A DNA stretch of 64,000 bases. Origin: Synechococcus sp. CBW1004 (GTDB lineage: Bacteria; Cyanobacteriota; Cyanobacteriia; PCC-6307; Cyanobiaceae). The notes below the pieces were generated by a model, which was not told the origin of the DNA, searched no databases, and saw nothing but the letters and a program-made list of their open reading frames with translations. The stretch's first letter is position 1. Each line of letters starts with the position of its first letter. The DNA lies in NCBI RefSeq assembly GCF_015840715.1, contig NZ_CP060397.1:1364001-1428000 (forward strand), given 5' to 3'. The position numbers were made by a program, and so were the translations under genes. Of the stretch, positions 1 through 8,531 are shown piece by piece.

Positions 1-1611
1 TTCTTCAGTTTCAACACCGATGCCAAGGTGATCGGCATTCAGTACATCGCCCTGGCGCTCTTCTACCTGCTGGTGGGCGGCCTGCTGGCGATGATCATGC
101 GTGGCGAGCTGATCACCCCGGAGGCGGATCTGGTGGACCCCAGCGTCTACAACGGCCTCTACACCATGCACGGAACAGTGATGCTATTCCTGTTCCTCTT
201 CCCGATCCTCAACGGGTTTAACAACCTGCTCATCCCTCCCATGATCGGCGCGCCCGACATGGCCTTTCCACGCCTCAACGCCCTCGCCTTCTGGCTGTTT
301 CCGGTGTTCGGCGCCCTGCTGATGGCCAGCTTCTTCCTGCCGGGTGGGCCCTCCTCCTCGGGCTGGTGGGCCTACCCGCCGGTGAGCACCCAGAACCCGC
401 TCGGCCATTTCGTCAACGGGCAGTTCGTCTGGATCCTGGCGGTGGCGCTTTCGGGCATCTCCTCGATCCTGGGGGCAATCAATTTTGTCACCACGATCGT
501 GCGCATGCGCGCACCTGGCATGACCTGGTTCCGCATGCCGATCTTCTGCTGGACCGCCGCCGCTGCTCAGATCATCCAGCTGGTGGGCTTGCCGGTGCTC
601 ACCGGAGGGGCGGTGATGCTGCTGTTCGATCTGAGCTTCGGCACCTCCTTCTTCCAGCCGGAGGGAGGCGGGGATCCGATGTTGTATCAGCACTTCTTCT
701 GGTTCTATTCGCACCCGGCGGTGTATGTGATGGTGCTGCCGGTGTTCGGCATCTTCTCGGAGCTGTTCCCCGTCTATTCGCGCAAGCCGCTGTTCGGCTA
801 TGAGCTGGTGGCGCTGGCCTCCTTCGGCATCACGCTTCTGAGCCTGATCGTGTGGGTGCATCACATGTTCTACAGCGGCACGCCGCAGTGGATGCGCAAT
901 CTGTTCATGGTCACCACGATGCTGATCGCGGTGCCAACCGGCATCAAGGTCTTCGCCTGGATCGCCACCCTCTGGCGCGGCAAGCTGCGACTCTCCACTC
1001 CGATGCTGTTCTGCCTCGGGGGCCTGGTGAACTTCATCTTCGCCGGCATCACCGGCATCATGCTGGCGACGGTGCCAGTGGACATCCACGTGGGCAACAC
1101 CTACTTCGTGGTCGGTCACTTCCACTACGTGATCTTCAACACGATCACCTTCGGTGTGTTCGCCGCCATCTACCACTGGTTCCCGAAGTTCACCGGGAAG
1201 ATGTACTACGAAGGCCTCGGCAAGCTGCACTTCGTACTCACCTTCATCGGCAGCACCCTCAACTTCCTGCCCATGCACTGGGCCGGCCTGATGGGCATGC
1301 CACGCCGGGTCGCCTCCTACGACCCGGAGTTCGCCGGTGCCAACGTGCTGGCCAGCCTCGGTGCCTTCCTGCTGGGGGTGGCGATGATCCCCTTCCTGCT
1401 CAATCTGGTGAGCTCGTGGGCGCGCGGCCCCAAGGCACCACCCAATCCCTGGCATGCGATCGGGCTGGAGTGGCTGCTGCCCTCACCGCCGCCTGTGGAG
1501 AACTTCGAGGACGACATCCCCACCGTGCTGAACCGCCCCTACGGCTACGGCCTCGATCGACCGCTGGTGGCCGATGAAGAGCGCTACATCCAACGCGCCC
1601 TGGAGGCCTGA
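1..1611 (+). CDS. ctaD: Heme-copper terminal oxidase subunit I, A2 type (5' partial)
   Basis: Catalytic subunit that reduces O2 to water and pumps protons across a membrane. The frame is open from base 1 and begins FFSFNTDAKVIGIQY, normally the start of the first membrane helix, so only a short N-terminus is missing; 536 codons remain. Visible ligands are the low-spin heme His (YTMHGTVM), the CuB His with the cross-linking Tyr (HPAVY), the CuB His pair (WVHHMF) and the heme His-x-His (VGHFHYV). The D-channel Asp (GAPDMAFPR) and K-channel Lys (PTGIKVF) are kept. The Glu of the usual HPEVY motif is Ala, preceded by Tyr-Ser, which is the type-A2 signature. Subunit II must lie upstream, so a cytochrome c oxidase cannot be told from the cyanobacterial alternative oxidase (ARTO). 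Subunit III follows after 3 bp. Confidence 0.95.
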   Translation, partial: FFSFNTDAKVIGIQYIALALFYLLVGGLLAMIMRGELITPEADLVDPSVYNGLYTMHGTVMLFLFLFPILNGFNNLLIPPMIGAPDMAFPRLNALAFWLFPVFGALLMASFFLPGGPSSSGWWAYPPVSTQNPLGHFVNGQFVWILAVALSGISSILGAINFVTTIVRMRAPGMTWFRMPIFCWTAAAAQIIQLVGLPVLTGGAVMLLFDLSFGTSFFQPEGGGDPMLYQHFFWFYSHPAVYVMVLPVFGIFSELFPVYSRKPLFGYELVALASFGITLLSLIVWVHHMFYSGTPQWMRNLFMVTTMLIAVPTGIKVFAWIATLWRGKLRLSTPMLFCLGGLVNFIFAGITGIMLATVPVDIHVGNTYFVVGHFHYVIFNTITFGVFAAIYHWFPKFTGKMYYEGLGKLHFVLTFIGSTLNFLPMHWAGLMGMPRRVASYDPEFAGANVLASLGAFLLGVAMIPFLLNLVSSWARGPKAPPNPWHAIGLEWLLPSPPPVENFEDDIPTVLNRPYGYGLDRPLVADEERYIQRALEA

Positions 1612-1614
1612 ACG

Positions 1615-2217
1615 ATGGGCACGACTCCCCTTCCCACTCCGGTGGAGCACACCACCCACAGTCACTCTGCAGCGCACGGCGGTCACAATCTGACCGGAAT
1701 GATCATCTTTCTGTGCTCAGAGAGTGTCATCTTTCTCGCCTTCTTCGCGGGCTATGCGGTGCTGAAGCTCTCGTCCCCCGTCTGGCTGCCCATCGGCGTG
1801 GAGGGCCTGGAGGTACGCAGCCCCCTGATCAACACGATCATCCTGGTGAGCAGCAGCTTCGTGGCCTACTTCGCCGAGCGGCAGCTGCAACGCGGCAGCC
1901 TCTGGGGCTTCCGCGCCCTGTGGCTGCTCACGATGGCGATGGGCGCCTACTTCGTCGCCGGCCAGGCGATCGAGTGGCGCGGCCTGGCCTTCTCCCTCCA
2001 TGACGGCGTCTTCGGCGGCACCTTCTATCTGCTCACCGGCTTCCACGGCCTGCATGTGATCACCGGCATCCTGCTGATGGGATTGATGCTCGCCCGCTCC
2101 TTCCGGCCCGGCAATTACGAGGGCGGCGAAGCCGGCGTCACCTCGGTGTCCCTGTTCTGGCACTTCGTGGATGTGATCTGGATCATCCTGTTTGCCCTCA
2201 TCTATCTCTGGCAGTAA
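1615..2217 (+). CDS. ctaE: Heme-copper oxidase subunit III
   Basis: Third core subunit of the terminal oxidase; in the family it supports proton uptake and stability of subunit I. The 200-aa protein has a His-rich hydrophilic N-terminus (HTTHSHSAAHGGH) followed by about five hydrophobic segments. It carries the family motifs SESVIFLAFF near residue 36 and TGFHGLHVITG near residue 142, and ends HFVDVIWIILFALIYLWQ, typical of subunit III. It starts 3 bp after the subunit I stop, so the two are surely cotranscribed. The next gene begins 10 bp downstream, which places a GMC oxidoreductase in the oxidase operon. Confidence 0.94.
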   Translation: MGTTPLPTPVEHTTHSHSAAHGGHNLTGMIIFLCSESVIFLAFFAGYAVLKLSSPVWLPIGVEGLEVRSPLINTIILVSSSFVAYFAERQLQRGSLWGFRALWLLTMAMGAYFVAGQAIEWRGLAFSLHDGVFGGTFYLLTGFHGLHVITGILLMGLMLARSFRPGNYEGGEAGVTSVSLFWHFVDVIWIILFALIYLWQ

Positions 2218-2227
2218 GGCCGCCGCC

Positions 2228-3748
2228 ATGATCTTCGACGACCAGCATTACGACGTCATCGTCATCGGCAGCGGCCCCGCCGGTGCCACTCTGCTGCGAC
2301 CGCTGCTGGCTGCAGGGCTGAAGATTCTGTTGCTGGAGCGCGGTGAACCCCTGCCGCTGGCGGATCAGAACGTGGCCGATGTGGACCTGTTCCGCAAGGA
2401 CCGCTACCACCCCGATGAACAGTGGTTCGGCCCCGACGGCGATCCCTTTGCGCCGCAGATGATCTATGCCCCGGGAGGCAACAGCAAGATCTGGGGCGGC
2501 GTGCTCGAGCGGATGCGCGAACGCGAATTCCATGGCCTGACGCTTCAGGAGGGCCCGACCCCCGACTGGGAACTGCGCTATGGCGATCTGGCTCCCTGGT
2601 ACGAACGGGCCGAAGCCCTGTACCGGGTCCACGGCCGCGGCGGCGTCGACCCCACCGAACCGCCCCGCGGCGGCGACTATCCCCATGCGCCGAAACCGGT
2701 CGAGCCGTTTCTCGAAGAGCTGCGGCTGGGCCTGCAGCGCCAGCAGCTCCATCCCTACGACCTGCCGCTGAGCTGGTCGGAGTCCCCCGTCGATCCCAGC
2801 GGCGACGCCGAGCTGTTCGGCCTGGCGGACCTGAGCGCGCAACCCGACCTGACCCTCCGCTGCGGCGCCGAGGTGACGTCCCTGCACGTCAACCCCAGCG
2901 GCACGGCGGTGAAGGCTGTCGAGGCCCGCATCGACGGACAGAGCTGGCTGTTCCAGGCCCATCAGGTCGTCCTGGCGGCCGGTGCGATCAACAGCGCCGT
3001 GATCCTGCTGCGCTCCGCCAGCGACCGTCACCCCCACGGCCTGGCCAACGGCTCCGGCCAGGTGGGCCGCAACCTGATGAAGCCCCAGCTGACGGCGATC
3101 CTGCAGCGGGCGAGCGCGCCCAATTCCGGCCGCTTCGCGCCGGCCCTGGGAGTGACGGACTACTACTGGGGCGATAAAAACGTCGACTTCCCGCTCGGCT
3201 CGATCCGCAATGGCGGCGGCGTGCTGCAGGATCCGCTGTTCGCCGAGTCGCCACCACTGCTGTCGCTGGTCTCGCGGCTGCTGCCGGATGCCGCCCTCGA
3301 GTGGCTGGCCGACCGCTCGATCACCTGGTGGGCGATGAGCACGGTGCGGCCCGATCCGGAGAACCGGGTGACCCTGCGGGGCGAGCGCATCCAGATCACC
3401 TATCTGCCCAACAACCGCGAGGCCCACGACCGTCTGGTGTACCGCTGGCTGGACAGCCTCAAGACAACCGAGGACGATCCGCTCACCCGGGTGGTGCAAC
3501 GGGCGCCGATCTACCCCCGCGGCGAGGCTCCCCTGTCGGTGATGGGCTTCGCCTGCGGCACCTGCCGCATGGGCAGCAACCCGGCCACCTCGGTGGTGGA
3601 CCTGGAGGGCCGCAGTCACGAGATCGCCAACCTGACGATCGCCGACGCCGGCATCCTGCCCGGCTGTCCCGCCGTGGGGCCTGGTCTGACGTTGATCGCC
3701 AATGCCCTGCGCATCGCCGAGCGGCTGGTGCGGGAGCTGCGGCCATGA
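2228..3748 (+). CDS. GMC-family oxidoreductase lacking the catalytic His/Asn pair
   Basis: FAD-binding glucose-methanol-choline family protein of 506 aa. The N-terminus has a Rossmann motif (VIVIGSGPAG) and the Glu-Arg-Gly that ends the first fold; the C-terminal GTCRMGSNPATSVVD segment is also typical. It aligns without gaps over its last 70 residues with the paralogue at 6731. The catalytic His of the family (H-x-x-G-T) is Phe441 and the partner His/Asn is Gly484. It also lacks the roughly 20-residue cysteine loop of the paralogue. ATG 2228 was chosen over an in-frame ATG at 2192 that lies inside subunit III. The protein may be a degenerate or structural partner rather than an active dehydrogenase. 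No signal peptide is visible. The downstream glucosidase overlaps it by 4 bp. Confidence 0.85.
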   Translation: MIFDDQHYDVIVIGSGPAGATLLRPLLAAGLKILLLERGEPLPLADQNVADVDLFRKDRYHPDEQWFGPDGDPFAPQMIYAPGGNSKIWGGVLERMREREFHGLTLQEGPTPDWELRYGDLAPWYERAEALYRVHGRGGVDPTEPPRGGDYPHAPKPVEPFLEELRLGLQRQQLHPYDLPLSWSESPVDPSGDAELFGLADLSAQPDLTLRCGAEVTSLHVNPSGTAVKAVEARIDGQSWLFQAHQVVLAAGAINSAVILLRSASDRHPHGLANGSGQVGRNLMKPQLTAILQRASAPNSGRFAPALGVTDYYWGDKNVDFPLGSIRNGGGVLQDPLFAESPPLLSLVSRLLPDAALEWLADRSITWWAMSTVRPDPENRVTLRGERIQITYLPNNREAHDRLVYRWLDSLKTTEDDPLTRVVQRAPIYPRGEAPLSVMGFACGTCRMGSNPATSVVDLEGRSHEIANLTIADAGILPGCPAVGPGLTLIANALRIAERLVRELRP

Positions 3749-6453
3749 GCACGGGCCAGCCTCCTGAGGCGACCCCAGGCGTCGACGCCGGCGTCAACGA
3801 GGACGGCCCCTCGGAGCTGCGCCGGATCGCAGAGCGCGATGTGGGCCAGGTGGACTGGGGCCTGTGGGGCAGCTACCTGCCCGAACGCCAGTGGGGCACC
3901 GTGCGGGAGGACTACTCGGCCGATGGCGACGCCTGGACCTCCTTTCCCCACGATCACGCCCGCTCCCGCACCTACCGCTGGGGAGAGGACGGTCTGCTGG
4001 GAATCTGTGACCGCCACTGCCGGCTCTGTTTCTCGGTGGCGCTGTGGAACGGCGTCGATCCGATCCTCAAGGAACGCCCCTTCGGACTGAGTAATCCGGA
4101 GGGAAACCACGGCGAAGACATCAAGGATTACTACTACCACCTCGCCAACACGCCCACGCACAGCTTCATGCGGGGCCTTTATAAATATCCGCAGGGCCGC
4201 TTCCCGTACGAGCGGCTGGTGGCGGAAAACGCCAGCCGCGGCCGCAGTGAGCCGGAGTTCGAACTGGTGGATACCGGCATCTTCGCGGAAGATCGCTATT
4301 TCGACGTTCTTGTTGAAGTCGCCAAGGCCTCTGCCGAGGACCTGCTCATCCGCGTGCGCGCCATCAATCGCGGCCCCGATCCGGCGCCGCTGACCCTGCT
4401 GCCGACCCTGTGGCTGCGCAACACGTGGCGCTGGGGCTATCCCGATGAGCATGAGCTGCCGATGCAGCTGGAGGGAGACGTTGTGGCCACCGGCGAGCTG
4501 CCCCAACTGGGCGCCTACCGGATGCACTGCCGCGAGAGCGGCGAGTGGTGGTTCACCGACAACGAGACGAACACGCTGCGCCTCTGGAATCAGGCCAACG
4601 CCACCCCTTATCAGAAGGATGGCTTTCAGCGTCGGCTGATCGAAGGCGAACAGGGGGCGACGAACCCCCGCTGCAGCGGCACCAAGGCGGCGCGGGTGCT
4701 GAAACGCACCCTGGCCGCCGGCGAGGAGTGGGTGGTGGAGCTGCGGCTGCGCCGGGCCGATGCCGACGCCGGCGATCCCTTCAGCGCGGAGTTCGATCGG
4801 CTGTTCGCGCAGCGCGAGCAGGAATGGCGCGAGTATTTCGCCCATGTCACCCCTCACCTGGACAGCGATGGCCGGCTGGTTCACGACAGTGCCGCCGCCG
4901 GCCTGCTGTGGTGCAAGAAGTATTACGGCTGGAGTGTGCTGCGCTGGCTGGAGGGGGATCCGACGATGCCGGAGCCACCACGGGAACGGTGGCACAGCGA
5001 GAACGCCTACTGGAAGCGACTGCACTGCCACGCCATCATCTCCATGCCGGACAGCTGGGAATATCCCTATTTCTGTCAGTGGGATCTGATGTTCCACGCG
5101 GTGGCCTTCGCCATGATCGATCCCGCCACCGCCAAGCAGCAATGCATGCTGCTGCGCAGCCCCCACTTCACGGCACCGAACGCCCAGACGCCGGCCTACG
5201 AGTGGGCCCTCTCCGATCCGAATCCACCGATCGGCGCCTGGGCGGCGATGCGCATCTTCCAGATCGACCGCAAACAGACCGATCACGCTGATCTGCCCTT
5301 CCTGAGAGCGGCCCTGCGCAAGCTGATCCTGGAGTACGGCTGGTGGGCGAACCGCAACGACCGCAGCGGTGACAACGTCTTCGAGGGAGGCTTCCTCGGA
5401 CTCGACAACATCGCCGTGTTCGATCGCCGCTTTCCACTCGCGGATGGCAGTCACATCGAACAGTGCGACGGCACCGCCTGGATGGCCTCGCTGAGCCTGA
5501 ATCTGCTGCAGATGGCGGTGGAGCTGAGTCGGGAGGAGGAGGAGTACGCCGACATGTGCGAACGCTTCGTCGTTGACTATGTACAGCTGGCGATCAGCCT
5601 CAATGCGCCCTTGAAGAACGGTCGCACCTACCTCAACTGGGATGAGCAGGATGGCTTCTATTACGACGTCATCAAACGTCCCGATGGCAGCCACGACTAT
5701 CTGCGCACCCGCTCCGTCAGCGGCCTGGTGCCACTGCTGGCCGTCGCCAGCTTTGATGTCGAAACGGTGCTGCGTCTGCCGATGCTGGATGTGCGCAGGA
5801 CGCTGGCCTGGTTCTTCCACGAACGCACCAGCCCCACCTGGGTTGCCGAGAACCTGGGGATCTGGCACAACGACCGCCTGCTGTTCGCGCTGGTCCCGAA
5901 GGATCGGCTGGCGCGCATCTGCGAGCGCCTGTTCGACGAGACCGAATTTCTCTCTCCCTACGGCATCCGCTCCCTCTCCAAGGTGTACGGCGCCCATCCC
6001 TATACCTACACCGAAGGACACCAGAGCCAGACCCTCACCTACAGCCCCGCCGACAGCCCGGTGGCGATGTTCGGTGGCAACTCCAACTGGCGCGGGCCGG
6101 TCTGGATGCCGCTCAACTTCCTGCTGATTGAAGCGCTGCAGAAATTTGCCCATTTCTATGGCGACAGCTTCAAGGTGGAGTTCCCCACCCGCTCCGGCCA
6201 CTGGATCAACCTCTGGGACGCTTCACTGGAGCTCGAGAAGCGTCTGGTGGCGCTGTTCCGGCGTGATCAGCAGGGCCGCCGCCCGTTCCTCGGGGACGTG
6301 GAGCTGTTCCAGAACGACCCCCACTGGCGCGATCTGCTGCAGTTCCATGAGTACTTCCATGGCGACAACGGAAGGGGCGTGGGCGCGTCGCACCAGACGG
6401 GCTGGACGGCGATGGTCTGCAAGCTGCTCACCCAGCTCTCCCAGTACAGCTGA
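3745..6453 (+). CDS. GH63/mannosylglycerate-hydrolase-like glucosidase
   Basis: Large (902 aa) (alpha/alpha)6-barrel glycoside hydrolase resembling bacterial glucosidases of the GH63/MGH clade. Members remove glucose or mannose from alpha-glucosides, and some act on glucosylglycerate or mannosylglycerate; the substrate here is not fixed by sequence. Family-like segments include GGFLGLDNI near residue 547, CDGTAWMA shortly after, and GNSNWRGPVWMP near residue 777. The start overlaps the GMC stop (ATGA at 3745-3748), so it belongs to the oxidase operon. No signal peptide is seen, so it is probably cytoplasmic. Its product glucose would be a substrate for the glucose dehydrogenase and gluconolactonase encoded nearby; that pathway link is inference. 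Confidence 0.85.
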   Translation: MSTGQPPEATPGVDAGVNEDGPSELRRIAERDVGQVDWGLWGSYLPERQWGTVREDYSADGDAWTSFPHDHARSRTYRWGEDGLLGICDRHCRLCFSVALWNGVDPILKERPFGLSNPEGNHGEDIKDYYYHLANTPTHSFMRGLYKYPQGRFPYERLVAENASRGRSEPEFELVDTGIFAEDRYFDVLVEVAKASAEDLLIRVRAINRGPDPAPLTLLPTLWLRNTWRWGYPDEHELPMQLEGDVVATGELPQLGAYRMHCRESGEWWFTDNETNTLRLWNQANATPYQKDGFQRRLIEGEQGATNPRCSGTKAARVLKRTLAAGEEWVVELRLRRADADAGDPFSAEFDRLFAQREQEWREYFAHVTPHLDSDGRLVHDSAAAGLLWCKKYYGWSVLRWLEGDPTMPEPPRERWHSENAYWKRLHCHAIISMPDSWEYPYFCQWDLMFHAVAFAMIDPATAKQQCMLLRSPHFTAPNAQTPAYEWALSDPNPPIGAWAAMRIFQIDRKQTDHADLPFLRAALRKLILEYGWWANRNDRSGDNVFEGGFLGLDNIAVFDRRFPLADGSHIEQCDGTAWMASLSLNLLQMAVELSREEEEYADMCERFVVDYVQLAISLNAPLKNGRTYLNWDEQDGFYYDVIKRPDGSHDYLRTRSVSGLVPLLAVASFDVETVLRLPMLDVRRTLAWFFHERTSPTWVAENLGIWHNDRLLFALVPKDRLARICERLFDETEFLSPYGIRSLSKVYGAHPYTYTEGHQSQTLTYSPADSPVAMFGGNSNWRGPVWMPLNFLLIEALQKFAHFYGDSFKVEFPTRSGHWINLWDASLELEKRLVALFRRDQQGRRPFLGDVELFQNDPHWRDLLQFHEYFHGDNGRGVGASHQTGWTAMVCKLLTQLSQYS

Positions 6454-6730
6454 ATGATGCGGCCGTTCCGCCAATCGATCAGCCGTGTCAGGCCCGGTGC
6501 CGTTCCACCCGCGACCGGAGGCCCGGCCATCGGTCGGGTGCGGATCTGCCGGAGAGGAACGGACGGCCGCACCGCCCATGGCCCGGAGCGCCATGGAGAC
6601 GGCAGGCATGGGATGACGAGGCCCACCAGGCCCGGCTGACCTCAGCCCGGAGCCTTCAGCCCGACACCCCCTCTGCGTTCAGGCGTCGTGCTCCAGACCG
6701 ATCACCTCCCTCAAGCACGCCACTCCTGAC
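6454..6730. other. Intergenic region upstream of the second GMC gene
   Basis: GC-rich spacer with no convincing reading frame on either strand. It must carry the transcription start for the downstream GMC gene unless that gene is read through from the oxidase operon. No clear promoter or terminator is recognised. Confidence 0.5.
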
Positions 6731-8359
6731 ATGACCGCCTCGCCCCTCGCCCCCGCCTTCACGCTCACCCCGACGCCCGATCCCTCACAACTTCAGGTGA
6801 GCAGCGGCGCCCATTTCGATGTGGTGATCATCGGCAGCGGCGCGGGTGGCGGCACCCTGGCCCGCCATCTGGCCGAAAGCAGCGATCTGACGGTGCTCGT
6901 CCTGGAGCGTGGCGACTGGCTGCCCCAGGAACCCCAGAACTGGGACGCCGAGGAGGTGATGCAGAAGGGCCGCTATGTCTCCAAGGATCTCTGGCTCGAC
7001 AGGCACGGCAAGCCGTTCCAGCCCGGCAGCCATTACTTCGTGGGCGGCGCCACCAAGATGTACGGGGCAGCCCACTTCAGGCTGCGTCAGCGCGACTTCG
7101 AGGAGCTCGTCCACTTCGAGGGGACCTCGCCGGCCTGGCCAGTGCGCTACAGCGATTTCGAGCCCTGGTATCAGAAAGCGGAGGAGATGTATCACGTGCA
7201 CGGCCTGCGCGGTGAGGATCCCACCGAACCGCCCTGCAGCGGGCCCTACCCGCATCCACCGATCAGCCACGAGCCGCGCATCCAGAAGCTGGTGGACGAC
7301 CTGCGCAGCGCCGGCCTCCATCCGTTCCATGCTCCCAGCGGTGTGCAGCTCGATGAGAGCAACATGCCCTTCAGCCGCTGCCGCCGCTGCAACCGCTGCG
7401 ATGGCTTCCCCTGCCTTGTGCACGCCAAGAGCGATGCCGAGGTGCTGGGCCTGCGGCCGGCCCTGGGCTCAAGTCGTGTGTCCCTGCTGACGCGGGCCCA
7501 GGTGCAGCGCCTGATCACCGATGAGAGCGGCCGCCAGGTGAAAGGCGTGGAGCTGATCCGCGATGGCGAACCGATGACGGTCAGTGGCGACATCGTCGTG
7601 GTGAGCTGCGGCGCGGCCAACAGCGCCCGTCTGCTGCTGCTGTCGGCCAACGACCGCCATCCCAACGGACTGGCCAACGGCTCCGATCAGGTGGGACGCA
7701 ACTACATGTTCCACAACAGCAAGGCGATGGTGGCGCTGGCCCATGAGCCGAACACCACCGTGTTCCAGAAGACGATCTCACTCAACGACTGGTATTTCGG
7801 GGATGCCGACTTTGACTATCCGATGGGAAATATCCAGATGACCGGCAAGACCGACGGCACGATCATGAAGGGCTATGCCCCCCTGGAGACCTTCCTGATG
7901 CCGGGCTGGAGCATGGACAGGATTGCTGAACATGCCCTGGATTTCTGGATCTCCAGCGAGGATCTGCCCGCTCCGGAGAACCGCGTCACAGTCACGCGCG
8001 AAGGACAGATTCAGCTGAGCTACACCCCCAACAATCTCACCGCCTCCAAGCGGCTGGCAAACCGGCTGGAGGGAATGCTGGAGCGCCTCTATCTGCGCAA
8101 CCATCTGGTGGAGCGCCAGTTCTACATCGCCAACAGCATGGGTATCGCCGCGGTGGGGCACCAGGCCGGCACCTGCCGCTTCGGCACCGATCCGGCGAGC
8201 TCGGTGCTCGATCTCAACTGCAAGGCGCACGAACTCGACAATCTCTATGTCGTCGACACCAGCTTCATGCCCAGCATCGGTGCTGTGAATCCCTCGCTCA
8301 CCGCCATCGCCAATGCCCTGCGCGTCGGCACCCATCTCGTGGAGCGGCTGCAGGGCTGA
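6731..8359 (+). CDS. GMC-family oxidoreductase with Cys cluster
   Basis: FAD-dependent GMC oxidoreductase, 542 aa, probably oxidising a sugar or polyol. The FAD motif is VVIIGSGAGGGTL near residue 36. The active-site pair is present: His477 in GHQAGTCRFG and Asn520 in VNPSLT. A cysteine motif, C217-x2-C220-x2-C223-x4-C228, could hold an iron-sulfur cluster, as in the large subunits of membrane-linked FAD glucose and gluconate dehydrogenases, but the spacing is not a proven match. No signal peptide is visible. It sits 277 bp after the glucosidase, so it probably has its own promoter. It is paralogous to the GMC protein at 2228 and is the likely active member of the pair. Confidence 0.9.
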   Translation: MTASPLAPAFTLTPTPDPSQLQVSSGAHFDVVIIGSGAGGGTLARHLAESSDLTVLVLERGDWLPQEPQNWDAEEVMQKGRYVSKDLWLDRHGKPFQPGSHYFVGGATKMYGAAHFRLRQRDFEELVHFEGTSPAWPVRYSDFEPWYQKAEEMYHVHGLRGEDPTEPPCSGPYPHPPISHEPRIQKLVDDLRSAGLHPFHAPSGVQLDESNMPFSRCRRCNRCDGFPCLVHAKSDAEVLGLRPALGSSRVSLLTRAQVQRLITDESGRQVKGVELIRDGEPMTVSGDIVVVSCGAANSARLLLLSANDRHPNGLANGSDQVGRNYMFHNSKAMVALAHEPNTTVFQKTISLNDWYFGDADFDYPMGNIQMTGKTDGTIMKGYAPLETFLMPGWSMDRIAEHALDFWISSEDLPAPENRVTVTREGQIQLSYTPNNLTASKRLANRLEGMLERLYLRNHLVERQFYIANSMGIAAVGHQAGTCRFGTDPASSVLDLNCKAHELDNLYVVDTSFMPSIGAVNPSLTAIANALRVGTHLVERLQG

Positions 8360-8531
8360 GGCCGGCCTGCGGCCGGTTCGCACAGCCGATCACCCCGTCC
8401 AGCAGGTACCCCATGCGCCGCCGGGAGCAGCGCGGCGCCAGCGGGGCGAGTACAACTGCGACGCCAGCCGCTGCCGATCCGTGCGGTTCCTCCGCTCCGA
8501 GCGTCGTGCCAGCCCCGTGGCTTCCATTGAG

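Noticed and set aside
2198..3619. Long open frame antisense to the first GMC gene
   Set aside because: It is a shadow of GC-rich coding sequence: low-complexity Arg/Gln/Ala translation and no family match, while the plus strand has clear GMC motifs.
3616..6201. 861-codon open frame antisense to the GH63 gene
   Set aside because: The plus strand has family motifs throughout; the antisense translation has none and arises from high GC.
8362..8376. GC-rich hairpin after the second GMC gene as a terminator
   Set aside because: Six-base stem without a T-run; could as well be chance in GC-rich DNA.
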